In this document: in pieces, positions 1-13,330 of the stretch | Layout of the letters: each line of letters opens with the position of its first letter | How positions within the stretch are numbered: position 1 is the first letter of the stretch | NCBI GenBank assembly: GCA_905250075.1 | Contig: CAJNOP010000523.1 | Span: 18,449 to 82,448 of the forward strand | Length of the DNA stretch: 64,000 nt | Reading direction: 5' to 3' | Origin: Rotaria sp. Silwood1 | Taxonomy: Eukaryota > Rotifera > Eurotatoria > Philodinida > Philodinidae | The notes under the pieces: generated by a model | Told to the model about the DNA's origin: nothing | Databases searched by the model: none | The model's input: the letters and a program-made list of their open reading frames with translations, nothing else | Made by a program: the position numbers and the translations under genes

Positions 1-47
1 TGTAGAGCGCACGAAACCCTTTCTAAGGTCTGTAGAGCGCACGAAAC
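1..47. repeat. Two tandem copies of a 30-bp unit at the window edge
   Basis: The 17-base word TGTAGAGCGCACGAAAC occurs at 1 and again at 31, so the unit is 30 bp and the second copy is partial. The array is cut by the window start, so its real copy number is unknown. It lies downstream of the ABCC gene. The local GC content is higher than in the surroundings. Confidence 0.7.
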
Positions 48-408
48 TATATTTGATTCCGTATAGTACCTTTTTATTTCAGAGTATCTTCTCGATTATT
101 GTCTCACCTGCCTTTCTTCATTCATTGTTCAGGTGGACAGCTTGCATTCAATATTCTACATAGACAGCAGGGTAAATGAATTCTATCCGGCTTATAATCC
201 AACAATCAGTCATCGATGGCACTGATATGCACGATCAGATTCTTGCTATAGTCTTAATATGCTGTATTTTCAATACCTTCAATAACAAAAGAATGATACC
301 AACATCAACATATATAAACGACAATAGCGAGTGGGAAATAACTTTCTAGATCAAAACAATTAGCAATGATATTTTTGCTGTTAAGGCTACATTTTTTTCA
401 CGATCATA
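48..408. other. 3' flank of the ABC transporter; no gene seen
   Basis: This stretch follows the stop codon of the minus-strand transporter. It shows no conserved coding frame. It may hold the 3' UTR, or a further small exon if the short C-terminus of the transporter is not real. Confidence 0.5.
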
Positions 409-3400
409 TTAAGTTAGATTAATATTATTAGGCACATCGAAGTAGGCAACTTCTCCCTGTTGTAACATAAGAATGCGATCACTATTAGCCACTGTATTCA
501 ATCGATGTGCAATCGTTAATATAGTGCGATCACCAAACTTGTCAGCAATCACCTCTTGAATCATTCTGTCGGTGGCATGATCAACATTTGCTGTAGCCTC
601 ATCAATCAGCAATATATGGCTCCTCTTTAGAATGGCTCGAGCTACACAAATCAATTGGCGTTCACCAGCACTCAAATTAGCACCAGACTCAGCTACCAGC
701 AGATGGAGTCCATCGGGGTGGCTACGCACCAATTGTTTGAGTTGAACAGCTTCAAGTGCTGCAACACATTCTTCATCTGAGTATCGCTGAAACGGATCAA
801 TATTGTATCGAAGTGTACCACAGAAGAGTATGGGTACTTGTGGAATAACACTTAGATGAGAACGAAGATAATCGAGTGAAAGACGTCCAATATCGATGTC
901 GTCGATAAGAATGGTTCCGTTGATTGCTGACTGATCAACAAGTCGAAAGAGAGCTTGAAGAAGTGATGATTTTCCGGCACCTAGACGAAAAAAAGACATT
1001 GCTAAACGAATGTCGTCAAGAGGATAATCACACATTCCAATATTTCAAGTCCTTTGGGAATACAGTGCCTTCATCTAATACTCTTTTCGAAAAATGCAGT
1101 TCCTAATCAATGAATCGCTCCAATTAAACGTTCAAAATCAGCTACTCGTACAATTAGTCTCATATGGTATGCACTTACTATTTGGACACCGATTGATATT
1201 TCAGTATTAATCAATCATTTTATGATATCATAGTGCAATATGATTCCTCGACACTGTATATCTTATCTCTCGAGAGCACTCACCTAGTCATACAAAATGA
1301 TTTAAAAAGTATATGGAGTATATGACTCGCCTCTCACACCGCACAATCGATTCTTTTTTTTTAAAGCAGTGCACTGTTTAGAAATGTCTTCTTGTAAAAA
1401 GAATTTTTAGGACTCTCAAACAAGTTTTTTAGACCATGAGATTCCTACATGAAGAATTTGCCACTATTTACAGTGTCAACATTTGTGAGTCTTATCAGAC
1501 TTATCTCTTTGGGCCTGCCTATCTTCTTTTGATCTCACTCGCCTTTATATCAAAGAACAATTTCACAACTTTAAATATATATTTCGAAGTATTAGCAGTA
1601 GCTGGGAAAGCGCCCAAATATCAAAACGGTTATAGGTATTTTTACGTGTTGAGAATAGAAAAGCATGTCATAAGAAGTTCGATTTAAACAGAGAAATATA
1701 AATATAACAACCCTCATTAGGAATGCTCTTCACATATTTTACCATAAGTGAAGCAATCATACCTGTCCGACCGATAATTCCAATCTTTTCTTTAGATTCA
1801 ATTCGTAGGTTAAGATTTTTTAGAACAGGATCGAGCTCTGGTCGATAGCGAAAAGTGTAATCTTTAAATTCGATAATACCACGAGAAGGCCAATCATCTG
1901 CTGGTTGAATAAGGACATCACTTTTATTACTGTTCGAATGGCTTTCTGGTACTAGTTGACCATATTCATGAATACGTTCTGCGCTGGTCATGAAATTTTC
2001 AGCTTCGGCTGATTGTCGTATAGCCCATTGAAATAGACCTGTTAAACTAATACAATAACTAATACTGAGAGCTGCTGCTGATGGATCCATTTGATGGCGC
2101 AATGCTACTGCAAGAATAGCAGTAACCAAAGTGAGTAAGGATGTTATAAGATCGAGTCGTAAACCGAACCAACGCGCAGCGGTAAAGAGAATGAAGTAAG
2201 CTCGTGAATTAGTATCGATTCTATCGATGAACATATTCAAAAAATCGCATTGAACGTCAAACGCACGAATACTGGTGAGTCCGTCTAATGACGAGGAGAA
2301 CAGTGAATAAATTGGACTACGTGTTACACTTTCGAGCCGTTTGAGTTGACGACTCGAACGCATGTAAAACCTACGAAGCCACAAAACTGTGGGAACTAAA
2401 AGAATGAGAATTAGAAGTACCCATGGGTTGTTCATTCCAATAATTATGATAGAACCTAGAGTCATTAGTAAATATTGAATAGTATCAATTAAAGTCAGAG
2501 GTAACGATTCATCTAACACTTGCTGATCTTTGCTTGCTCGATTCAATATTCGTCCACTTGGATTACTTTCGAAGAAACGTAACGAAGTATACAAGATACC
2601 TTTAAGCATTCTATTGTGAAGATAAGTTGAACCACGCAACATGATATAGAAGCTAAAGCCAACTCGTATTAATGCAATGAACAATGTAGCAATTATAACT
2701 CCAAGATAAATGTGAGCATAAAATGATGATCGTTGTTCAGTTTTATCTTTACTAGACCACAGAGCAAGCCAACTATTTGTAAAGTCGTACAGAGCTTCAT
2801 TGCCAAGCATAAAAAATATCAAAAGAAGAAAACCAAACCAACGTAAAGGTGGTGAAGTAAACAGTGTTAGCCAAACACTCCATTTGATGGCACCGTCAAA
2901 TGATATCTCATTCTTTACAATTGAATTCATATCAGTTGTAGCAGTGTTTAGTGTCCAATCCATCTGCTTGTCATTATATGAATCTGCTTCTGATGTATCA
3001 TTCGAGGGCTCAGTTGTAGACCGTTGTTCAATATGTAATTCATCGATGTGACCATCCGTCAAGGCCATCATTTGATCTGCTTCAACTAAGAAATGCGTCT
3101 GATGTGTAACCAATATGCGAGTCTTTCCACGAAGAAGACTACGAGGGCCAATGCATTGATCAAATATTTTCTTTGCCACCTTTGGATCAACAGCAGCAAA
3201 TGGATCATCAAGTAAATATAAGTCAGCATCAGCGTAAAGACAACGAGCAAGGGATATTCGAGCTTTTTGTCCTCCACTCAAATTGACACCTTTATCACCA
3301 ATCATCAATAAATCGCCAACTTCACCAAAATTCTGTAGATCGATGTCAAGGCAACATGCCTTGATTACTTTCTTGTAACGCTCTTCATCCATTGGTTTGT

Positions 3401-5716
3401 TCAGAAGAATGTTAGCTCGAATAGTGTCAGCAAATATCCACGCTGATTGTGGAGCGTACGAAATAGAGTCAACATATAGCTGCAGTTTTCCATTGACAAG
3501 ATTGATCTCACCGAGAATAGCAGCCAGTAAGGTTGACTTACCAGTACCGATGGCACCTTTCACTCCAACTAAGTCACCCCTTTTGATTTTGAGATTAAGA
3601 GAAAACAAAGAAGGAATATCTTTCCAAGAAAATGATGCATCTGCCATTTTGATTACATGATCCCTGTTGTCGGTTTTCACTTTTTCACGTTTATTCAACA
3701 AAATGTCAACTTGCATAAATTGATCGATTCTTCTTGCAGAAACACGAGCTTCGCTAAATTTTTCGATTGCGTACGGCAGCGTAAATGTTACGGGAATTCG
3801 TACCATAGCAAAGAAGGCTAGTGTTGCGAAAATACTTTCTGGAAGCAAAGTTCGGCCCATTAGCCAACTACCACCGAATGTAGCAAGACAAATCAAAGGT
3901 AACGCTGAGAAAGAGAGAGCAATATTAAGAGCTCTCAAACAGGTTGCTTTGTAAATATTCGAAAGCTCATGTCGACGTGTTTCACGTACTCGTTTCTCCA
4001 TGGCTTTTTCCCAATTGTACATTTTAATAATTTGGCATCCACTGACAAGTTCATTAATTGTTTGCACACGCTTGTCTGTACATGCCATTGTGGTCTTTCG
4101 GTATCGACTAAATTGTCTACTAAAAATGAGCTGAATAGGTACCAATAAAAGCAGTACTGCATAGCCGAATAGTGTTGGTAAACCAATGTTCCACCAAATG
4201 AGACCAAACGTTACAAGGGCTTCCAAAGGTGCCAGCACGAAGGCATGCAGAAGCATGCTAAATTCTTCAAATTTACCGGCATCATTTGCTACTAAATTAA
4301 TCATCTGAGCAGCAGTAGTCTTGTAAAGAGCTGCAGTATTGATAGTCAGCAAATGCTTATAGATGGTAGAAGATAATGTATTGCGAATCCGCATACCTGC
4401 GCGAGTATTGATAAAGAAGATTTGTTGATGAATAATCGCTTGTATAATGGCAGAAATGCAAAGTGCAATAGCATATAGATAACCAACGTAAGCAGATAAT
4501 CCTGATTGATCTTTAATGTAGAGAACAATTTGACGGATAAGTAATGGCTGTGCAATATGAGCAATAATAAATGGAAAAACGAGCAATATGCTTATTAGAA
4601 AATCTTTAATAAATATTCGTTTGAATAAATGCCATGTACCTTGCCATCTAGAACTATACTGATTCACTCTGTTCAACAAGTGTGAACACTTGTCATTAAC
4701 AGAAAGATCACTAAGGTCGTCTTCAGCAAGTGTACGTTTATTACCCAAGGAGAGAATATCCGTCATCCATAGCAGTAGTGGTATTTGTATCCATCGTGTC
4801 CATGACGATTTAGCCCAATCAAATCGACATGATTGCCGTTGTTTACCTACAATGTATTTTTATCAAAATGAAATGGTACTTTGTTCTACTCTTGAACTAG
4901 CTGAATAGGCGTTTAAGAGTACTTGAGCTCCTGTATTATTGGCAGCTTTATGAGTGATATAAAATGATGAACTTTATTCACAAGTGTCAGTCTGTTCTGA
5001 ATTCACTGAAATGTGTATTAACAGATGAAACGCTATTGGTCTTTTGTGGAGCATGGAAATGGGAAAAATGCTTACTTCTGTCACTTTCAAATGTGATGAA
5101 ATAAATCGAAATTGTTTAGTTGAGGCATTCACCACCATTATCATAAACTCATTTGCACCAATCGCTTCTGTCTGTCTTTCAAATATAAACTACTATTTCT
5201 CTAAATACCATATTTGCCTTGACCGAAGATCTTCGAATCCTAAATCGAATATTGAAAATTTCAAAGCCCCTATCAATGTTGGTTATAAATCAAAGAGTGT
5301 TCATAAGAAACGAAATATCACATAATAAAACACGAAATCATGATGTGTAGTGAAAAAGTTTGAGCCGTAACTGAAATACTTGACAATAAATAGTTCAAAT
5401 AACTCTCTTATGTTGTTTATCAAAAGAGCTATTTTTTTCGAATGATGAACAGGTCTGATTTTATATGTGTAAAGAAAATCAATAGTCGATTTCAAGCATA
5501 TTCTTGTTCATGAATTAAAACCAAATACATTGGATTTGTAATCAGTATTTCCTTTTAATGATACTCACTTTCAGTCTGTGAAGGCACTTTAGATGAATCT
5601 AATGAATTTACATTCTGCATGTTCCATTGTGTTTCTGGAGAAATTTGTGATGGAGAAAAATTATGAATACGCTGTTTGGTTGCTGCGTCGCCATTTGTAA
5701 CTTTTCTTCCTATCAT
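409..5716 (-). CDS. ABCC-type ABC exporter (MRP4/ABCC4-like), three exons
   Basis: Predicted ATP-driven exporter of organic anions or conjugates in a membrane. Exons run 5716-5569, 4846-1763 and 980-409, with introns of 722 and 782 nt, both phase 1; the spliced frame is about 1267 residues, near the usual ABCC4 length (~1325). The start at 5716 is the first ATG of an exon ending at a GTGAGT donor. TM domain 1 is followed by NBD1 with Walker A GAIGTGKST (about residue 479), signature LSGGQ (~572) and Walker B LYLLDDP (~594). TM domain 2 is followed by NBD2 with GRTGAGKSS (~1075), LSAGERQ (~1178) and ILLIDEA (~1204). Intron 2 splits a glycine codon inside the second P-loop, so the unspliced frame looks broken but is not. 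The end, after NNINLT, lacks the 15-20 residue tail usual in ABCC4. The substrate is not inferable. Confidence 0.9.
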
Positions 5717-6384
5717 CACTCGCTTATTATCGGTTGTTGAGAATGAATGAAGAAAATAGTTAATGATTTCTACTTTTATTGTATCAGAAGTTTATTGCAA
5801 GCAATTGCTCTTTTTATTGTCATTTGATTTTGAGTAATCATTGCCGTTCCTTTATCTAATGATCAATGAAACTCAATGAATTTAATGACTAATTTTTATT
5901 TTGAGCAATAAAGTGTTCTGTTCTTTAAAGAAAGTCAAGGTGCACTAAATTGTATATAAAATATTCACTTTTCATCAACTCAAGATGGATTATAAGAATG
6001 ACAAATTAATGAAAAATGTGCAATACTATTTGAGTAGAATGTTCTCTTGATCATGGGTGTACATTCCTGCCAAAAGATCTATTTTTCTACATGCACAAGG
6101 AATTCCTTTTGTTTCTCCTTTCATGTTTTTATCGCCTAATACATTTTAGAAAAAAAAAAATGAAATACATCACAGGACGCATTGTGAGAAGATCTACAAC
6201 CTACAAATTGAAGGTTATTTTAATTGTGTAGCTTTTGCTTTCAAACAGAGCAGAACTTTGCGTGACCTCTTTTGCATGTGGTTCTAAGGTGTGGATGCGA
6301 ATGTGTATCTTCTTTTTAAACACACCTATATACCCTCAATGAAAACAAATGCCACACGTCGCAATCAATTCCAAACAAATCTCC

Positions 6385-6925
6385 TTCATGAATTGGCACC
6401 AAATATATTGAATTTGTAATCAGTATATTCTTTTAATGATATTCACTTTCAGTCTGTGAAGACACTTTAGATGAGTCTAGTGAATTTACATTCTACGTGT
6501 TCGATTGTATTTCTGTAGAAATTCGTGATGCAGAAAAACTATGAAAACTTCGTTTGGCTTCTCCCTCGTCATTACGTTACTTTTCTTCCTATCATCCTTC
6601 GCTTATTGTCAGTTGTTGATAGTGAGGGCAAAAAGTAGTTAATGGTTTCTACTTTTATTGTACCAAAAGTTTATTACAGTCAATTGCTATTATTAATGTC
6701 ATTTCTTATCTCGTTTTCAAAAGGCTCTCGCGGATTAAGTGACTCTACTTGTTTTGATAAATAAAGAACACATTTTTGTAGAGAAAAACTAGGCATATCA
6801 AATTGTATATAAAGATCCACTGTTCATCAAGCCAAAACAGATGATTCGATTGATGTCGTAGGGAAAAATGTGCCATTCTCTGTGAATAAGATGTTTTCTC
6901 CTTCACATTTGAGGAAAACATATAT
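6385..6925 (-). pseudogene. Decayed duplicate of ABCC exon 1 and its upstream region
   Basis: This stretch repeats, in the same orientation, the block 5497-6060 that holds exon 1 of the ABC transporter and its upstream flank. Similarity is interrupted but clear over some 500 bp. On the minus strand the copy keeps the start MIGRKV, but a TAA follows two codons later where the functional exon continues with TN. The donor has changed from GTGAGT to GTGAAT. It therefore cannot supply the same N-terminus, though its promoter-proximal part might still act. The head-to-tail spacing is about 885 bp. Confidence 0.8.
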
Positions 6926-9900
6926 CTATCCAGCATTTTGGTTCGTTAGATGGCGGCTGTTGTGATCTTAAACCCATATACTTGTTATTTCTCTCCGTTA
7001 ATTGTTCTCATGATAATCGAATTTGTGGCAGCTTCTGGCTTTGTGGCTTTGATGCTATATTCAGAGTTGTCAAATGTTCTGCTTTGTACCCTTGCTGAGC
7101 AACCACATAAGATGGGAATATGGTAAGATATTTACATATCATGTAATCAGTTTGAGAAGGTAAAAACCAGAAGATTTGGCAGCCGTGGCTATATCGCTCT
7201 TGATTTTAGCAAAAGTTAATATTACCGTCAATTATTTTTTCTGACTTCAGCATAATTATGAGTCACACATTGCATACATTTCTATTTTCTCTAAAAGAAC
7301 TTCTTTGGAAACGGAGATGAAGTTAGCACTGGATTCGAGTATTTGCAGCACTGATCGGTCCAGAATATGTTCTAGGTAAAAGTCAACATGCTCTATCAAA
7401 TGATGAAGTCAGATTTAGGATATCTCAAACCATAATTTCAAACTGGTGCTGAAATTACTCCACGATTTCCTATGGATGACAGAAAAAACTAGCAAGCTTC
7501 AATTTATGAAACATTGGTTTGAGATATTGTGAATCTAATCTCACTATTCGATAGAGCCCGTCAAATTCTATTTAGAACACATCCTGGATGAATAGGTTCT
7601 GAAAATACTCGAATACGATGTTAACTTCACTTACGTCGTTGGAAGTTAACCAGCTCACATAAAGAAACTCAACAATGTCTGTTTTATCAGGTTTCAACAG
7701 TTGCATGTGGAAAAGCTATATACCTGATGGCCCAGATAAAATTGAGCACATGTTTTTTGATCATACCTCTCGCTTAGTTATTGCTATAAGACGAATGTCA
7801 TTTTCAATGAATTCGTCTTGAAATTGTCTACAGAAATTGTATTGAGTGCTGTATTGTATAATACAAAAGTAAAAGCCTATAGAGATATTTCTGCAGAGAT
7901 TTCTAATCATCAACTTTCGCCTCACTATTTTCAATGAGAAAATTTTCTTTTTGTTTTTGGGCAGTTTCCATGCACTAACGTTAGACTAATGTGTTAGTTG
8001 TGATGCTTTTAAAAGAGTCCTTTTCCTTTTGCTACATAATGAAGTTAGTTGAAACCTACTTTTTCTGCACAATGGCAAGATTCCGATCAGCTTCATCAGA
8101 AAATAGGAAACAAGGTATCCTTTTCAACCTAGCTCACCCACCGAAGAAAGTTGCTGTATCAATCATTTTTTGCTTCAAAATAATGTGATTCTATTGTCAA
8201 AACCTTACAACGTGAAGCTACAGAGTTGTTCGAAAATTGTGGTTTCTGAATAAAGAGAAACAAGGAAGAATTTTCCTTCTGAACAGTTAGTGGTTTTGTG
8301 AAAATGGTAAATGCTATTAGCCGATAGAACTTTCAAAGAACTACAAAATCATTATTTCTTCTTTTTTTTGTATGTCAACATATTGGAGATTAAAAATGAA
8401 ATAACTATATTTTAAGCGAAAAAATCGATTATCTAGGCCGACTGAGACAAAAAGAATGTGTGATATATTTCGAATAGGATGAATTAAATTGATAAGTACT
8501 GAAATTAGCGAAAAAAAAATGTTCGAGCTCTCGTCGCAATTTAAACAGAGTGTATGAATATGTCGATATTTTACTAAGAACATTAAATGCTTGCTTGTGT
8601 AACTCTGTATTGTAAGAATATTGATTATGAATATCTCTTGCAAATCGAGTAATGATGACTTTTTGAAGAAAGATGCTTAACATTTTTGTTGTTCTCTATA
8701 ATACCTTCAAGAAGATCTATGAACAAACTAAATCAATTGAAAATAAATTAGATGGCACAAAAAATAGTTTAGCGCAAGAAGAAAAAAGTTGACTCCGAGA
8801 TACTTCATACGGTTTTGTTTTTCCAAATTCCTGTAACATACCATGTAATCCTATGGAGTCACCGAAGTCAAACAAAATCAGATGAAATTCCACGTTGTTA
8901 CATAGATCTAAGAAAATCCAACATCTGATCATCATTTATACTACAATTTTTGCAATACCAATAGTTTCATGACACAGCAATGACTCTAGAATGTTTTATG
9001 ATTTTATTGAATCTTGTTGGCCTATATGAAGGTCTATAATTTTATCGATTCAAAGAATTTATCGCTTCACACAAAATTTTAGGTTTTTGAAACCAGATGT
9101 TTTTCCTTTGTCTAATTTCATGTAGAATTTCTCACTTCATCCAAAGATAGACCAGCATGATGGCCACCAGCATGCTTCTCCTTTATTTGATCTCGAGATA
9201 CCACTGTACTTTAGATTGTTTTAAAAACATTTAATGAACAGTTGAGATCTAATAAAACCAGCTATAAATCGTTAAGACGTGCAATGTTTGTAAACTTAAA
9301 ATGCATATCCAGACATTTTCACTACGAGCATGTATTACACAAATCTATCTAGCTATAATATTAAAAAGCAATTCATTCTGAGAAGAGCGAGTACTACACG
9401 AAGAATATGAATGTAGGTATAGGTCTGCATGAAAGACTCATCCAAACTCGCATTTCATACTTTCAAGAAGCAAGTGACTTGATTCTCTCTTCATGAAGTT
9501 GACAAATAACAAGAGTTGAAAATCACTTTTTTTTGTAGTGATCATCCTTGAAAGTATGTTTTATTATGCGACTGACCTTAACTTCACTAACGTTTTTGAA
9601 ATTCATGTCAAATAAAGTTATTTTAGTGTAAATATACTGGTTTTGATGTCTGCGAGTGCATCTTAAGTCAATATCAACAAGATCACAACAGGTTAGTTTA
9701 ATTATTATTATTTTTTTAATATCTTTTGTAATATATCTAGAAAGAAATCCAGATTGAAAAAATGACAACTAATATTGAAGACAGAGATCATGATAAATTG
9801 AAAAATTTTTTGTATTTGGCACAAAGACTTTTTTTTTAAATTTAAGATCCTTAATCAATTCCAAATGATTGAGAGAAAGTAAAAGAAAATAAAGAATTAA

Positions 9901-10085
9901 TTTCAAAATTAACTGAACATGTATCGTTAATGGTTGCTGAAACAAAATCAATGGAATTATAATAATCAATTTCAATAAACATCAATATCAGAATATCTCG
10001 AAAAATTCATAATAGTATAAGTCTTCTATGGGAGTGGATTTGGGTGTGTAGTTGTTTGTGGGTTCGAAAATATTCACATCAACTC
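6926..10085. other. Gene-free stretch apart from an inverted repeat
   Basis: No family was recognised here. Short open frames exist, for example on the minus strand at 8429-8935, but they overlap in several frames and show no motif. The only structure seen is the inverted repeat at 7299-7655. Confidence 0.5.
7299..7655. repeat. Imperfect inverted repeat, arms about 155 bp
   Basis: The left arm (about 7299-7455) matches the reverse complement of the right arm (about 7495-7655). Shared words include ATTCGAGTATT, TGTTCTA, GCTCTATC and ATATCTCAAACCA in the same order. The spacer is about 40 bp. The arms differ by many substitutions and small gaps, so this is an old fold-back element or a non-autonomous transposon remnant. 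No coding frame lies inside. Confidence 0.7.
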
Positions 10086-11562
10086 TTATTCATAGCAATC
10101 CAATAAATGTACTGACCAACTATTAAGCGCTTCATAAACCTTCGTTGATATTTCATTAGATATACTCATATCACCATTGAAGAGTATAACTACGCCTATA
10201 GTTCGTTTTTCATTAGCTAACATTGTAGTTGTGACACCTGCCGACGATCCTTAATGTCCGATCAAACGTCGACCTCGAAACGTTTGCCAGTTCCATATTA
10301 AACCGAATTGAACTTGAGTATTTTGATCAGGAATAACTTGAATCATTTCATCAACCGCTGAGGAATTAGCAAAAACTGATGGAAAACGATTGAGAAATGA
10401 TTGAAGATAAATCGATATTATGTGAGCTAATGTGCGAAGAAGACCAGCTGAATAATTAGCATTAACAAAAAAAGGGACTTTAAACCAGTCCGAATCATTA
10501 CTGACCAAATAAAAAGCCATCTTCAATGAATAATATTCAGAAGAAATGTTCGATGATATTGCATCAATGATCTTTACAAGTTAATCGACACTTGTAATTA
10601 AAGACATGTATCTTATTCTTACGGCAATATATATATCTATTTTACCGATAATAATAAAATGAGTCAAAAGTGGATTGACACTATTTGAAAGGTCTCGATA
10701 CAATATTCAAACTGATGTAATTCTCTTAACATACATATGACACTAGATATTTCCTCTGTCACTATCCGAATATTTCATTGATTCTATACATTTACAGAAA
10801 AATTGCATGTATAATAACGAACTCACTTTGGTAAAATTCAGTTCTGGTAATCAGCTTTGCATTGTTTCAAGCCATGACGTATTAAATATGTAATGTTCGA
10901 CCATATCATTTTTTCTCTCTTGAAAATCAATTAATCGATAACTCGCTTGTTTTCTAGTAATACCCTATGGTTCAACAATTTTTTCATGCACATATTGTTC
11001 AAATGATCTATGAATAATTTGGTCGATAATCAGGGTAGTTAAACTGGCACCAACATTTGAGTAATGTTGCTCTATTCCTGATGGTTTTGGTGAAATCATC
11101 ATTAGACGAGAAATGTGTTAGATCTTCGGCAAAATTAGACCCAATACCCGATGTAGGTGAAAGAATATGCCTCATGGTAATAGTATGATTTGGATATAAT
11201 GGATGATGAACTCTCATTCCTGGAGCAAGGTAGTGATTGAGGTTGGCATCGAGATCGAGAAGATGCTGTTCAACTGGTTGCATTGCAGAAACAGGGATGA
11301 ATGTTTTCGAGATGGAAACTAAGAGAAAGATCGATTTGATCGGATCAACTGGAAGATTTTCACAAAAAATCGGAGGCTTCATTGAACCAAACCCTTGTTC
11401 ATAAAGAATATAAGTGGCATTCACCACCACTGCTGCTACACCTGCTATGTAAGCATCAATAAGAGAACGTTCTACTTCTGTTTTCGAGGGCGAACATTCT
11501 AAAATATTAGTTCTTACATGTACCAAAACAAATAGAAAAACCAGAGCAAATACGATTGTCAT
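10086..11562 (-). pseudogene. Broken class C beta-lactamase-like serine hydrolase
   Basis: The family (beta-lactamase/transpeptidase-like fold, also LACTB-like) uses an SxxK serine-lysine pair, a YxN motif and a third HTG/KTG-type motif. The copy has a signal-peptide-like start near 11562 and SISK around 11310. It then shifts frame by one base near 11090, after which the YSN motif appears in the new frame. An in-frame TAG follows about 30 codons later (near 10970). A probable intron lies around 10826-10590. The last part (10526-10251) ends in a TAA exactly in the third motif, and homologous frame resumes directly after it (GSSAG) down to a stop at 10086. With a frameshift and at least two internal stops it is a pseudogene. 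Such hydrolases are abundant in bdelloids; the substrate is unknown. Confidence 0.8.
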
Positions 11563-12930
11563 CTTGCAAAACCTGATCGATGAATTAGTTTCGACTTTCT
11601 CAGATATTTATCGAAAAATTGAAGATCACATGGAAGAAAAAGAATTATGTATTATTTGCTATAAGTTTTAGAAAAAAACCTTTTAATTATTATCAACGGA
11701 TAATGATTATTAATATTTTCGCTTTTCATATCATTCGATCATTGATCTGATGATATTTATGTGTCCATAGGTTGAATCAACTAGAGAAAAGGATTTGAAC
11801 TGAATTATATATGAACTGGTGAATAATAAACACGGTCAGATTACTCTGATCTTTAATAATGAGTCTATGATCTATTTCCCATGTAGAAAAAGTCCCATAG
11901 GATAATCCAAAATGACTGTATTATCTTTGATGATTGTACTTTTCATCGTTTATAATCGATGAAATTTGATTAAAAATAAGCACAATAATCGATTGAAGAA
12001 AAATGTCCACAGTCAAGAAGACCCGAGTATTTCGAATTTATATGAGTATTTAGCTCATCAAGTTGATAAAAAAAAGAGCAATTATTATCATCAAAAGAAA
12101 TGAAGAAAATATCTATTTGATCTATTTAATTTATATTTTTTTCATGTATTTTTCTTTGAATTACAAATTGACTGTATCGAGAGTATGTCGCAAGGGGGCA
12201 ACTCTTCATTGTGAATAAAGAATACATTGAGAAATATATTTTTGGAAAAAAAATGACCATGTTGTTGATGAGCAATCTTTGTCTTGTTCATGTTTTCTCG
12301 TTTTGCTGATCGAATGTAACAGTTACATTGGATATGGCAAGCAGCAGAGGCAATAGAAAAGATTCCATAAACTGCTGAGCATCTTTCAACGCTAAGTCAT
12401 GGAAATTGTGTCATTGTAGATGATGTCTAACGTTTATTATCACAGCGTACTTGGTCATTGTGTCACACTCTTTTCCAGACATCTTGTGCGCGTCACAATT
12501 CTTCGGATTCTGAATAGCAAGTACCTTTGTTATATTTGACATTATCTCCAGCACATTTTTGAAAGTTCAATATATATATTTACGATGCCATTCAGCTAGA
12601 GAGTAGAAATTCCTCGAGAGTAATTATCTTTATTTTGATAAAATCTAACTTTTTTTTCATTCTTTCTCGTTTTTAATGAAAGCGTTCGTCATTCGGTAGA
12701 AAAGAATGGCGAAATAGTCGAAGGTTTCACTTGAAGAAATATTAAAAAAAAATAACAAGTTATCGTACATTTATTTACTAAATGTAGAAGGTTCGTTGGG
12801 AATCTTGGTCATGAACACTACTATAGGTGCGTAAAATCACCAGCTATTGGGTATATGACAGTTCAAGTTCAACAGTTCCTGTGAACTTAATCGAAGAAAT
12901 GAATCTCTGGCACATGCTCAAATGAAGTTG
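11563..12930. other. Intergenic; nothing recognised
   Basis: AT-rich sequence with frequent stops in all frames. No coding, repeat or RNA signal was found. Confidence 0.5.
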
Positions 12931-12939
12931 AAATAGTAA

Positions 12940-13330
12940 AATATGCAATTTATTCCAAATGAAGATGGTGATCAGATTCAAGATGTGAATGTAGATGTTA
13001 TTGAAGAGAAGGTCCACACCCACACTGCAATACAATAAAAGATTGTGATTATATATTTGCTTATCAAAATGATGATATTACTCTTGATGAACTCTTTAAT
13101 GTGTTACCCTATGGTGTCGCGAAAAATATTGTGTGGAAAAGAAAAAAAATGATTGATTATTTTCATTTATACCTTGGACATTTGGTTAATTTATTTATAA
13201 TGTCAATCACACTCTGCATGAGCGTCGTATCGTTATTATTATTGGTCAAGATGCTCATGTTAATAATTTTTTGTTTTCTCAATATTTTTCTTTCGACATT
13301 TTACATCTCACAATAATTTCCATTCGATTT
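12940..13330 (+). pseudogene. Decayed coding fragment of unknown family
   Basis: Plus-strand frames read like protein: an acidic stretch (NEDGDQIQDVNVDVIEEK), then after a frame change DCDYIFAYQNDDITLDELF and GVAKNIVWKRKKMIDYFH, then after another change NHTLHERRIVIIIGQDAHV. The residue composition looks selected rather than random, but consecutive pieces lie in different frames. I do not recognise the family. It could also be exons of a divergent gene with introns that I missed. Confidence 0.35.

Noticed and set aside
1436..1687. Plus-strand open frame inside the second intron of the transporter
   Set aside because: It lies in an intron on the opposite strand, with no motif.
1668..4766. ABC transporter as a truncated pseudogene ending inside the second P-loop
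   Set aside because: A GTATG donor and a CTAG acceptor 782 nt apart join GRTG to AGKSS in phase, so the apparent truncation is an intron.
8429..8935. Overlapping minus-strand frames as a gene
   Set aside because: Some stretches look protein-like, but neither frame continues or matches any family I know.
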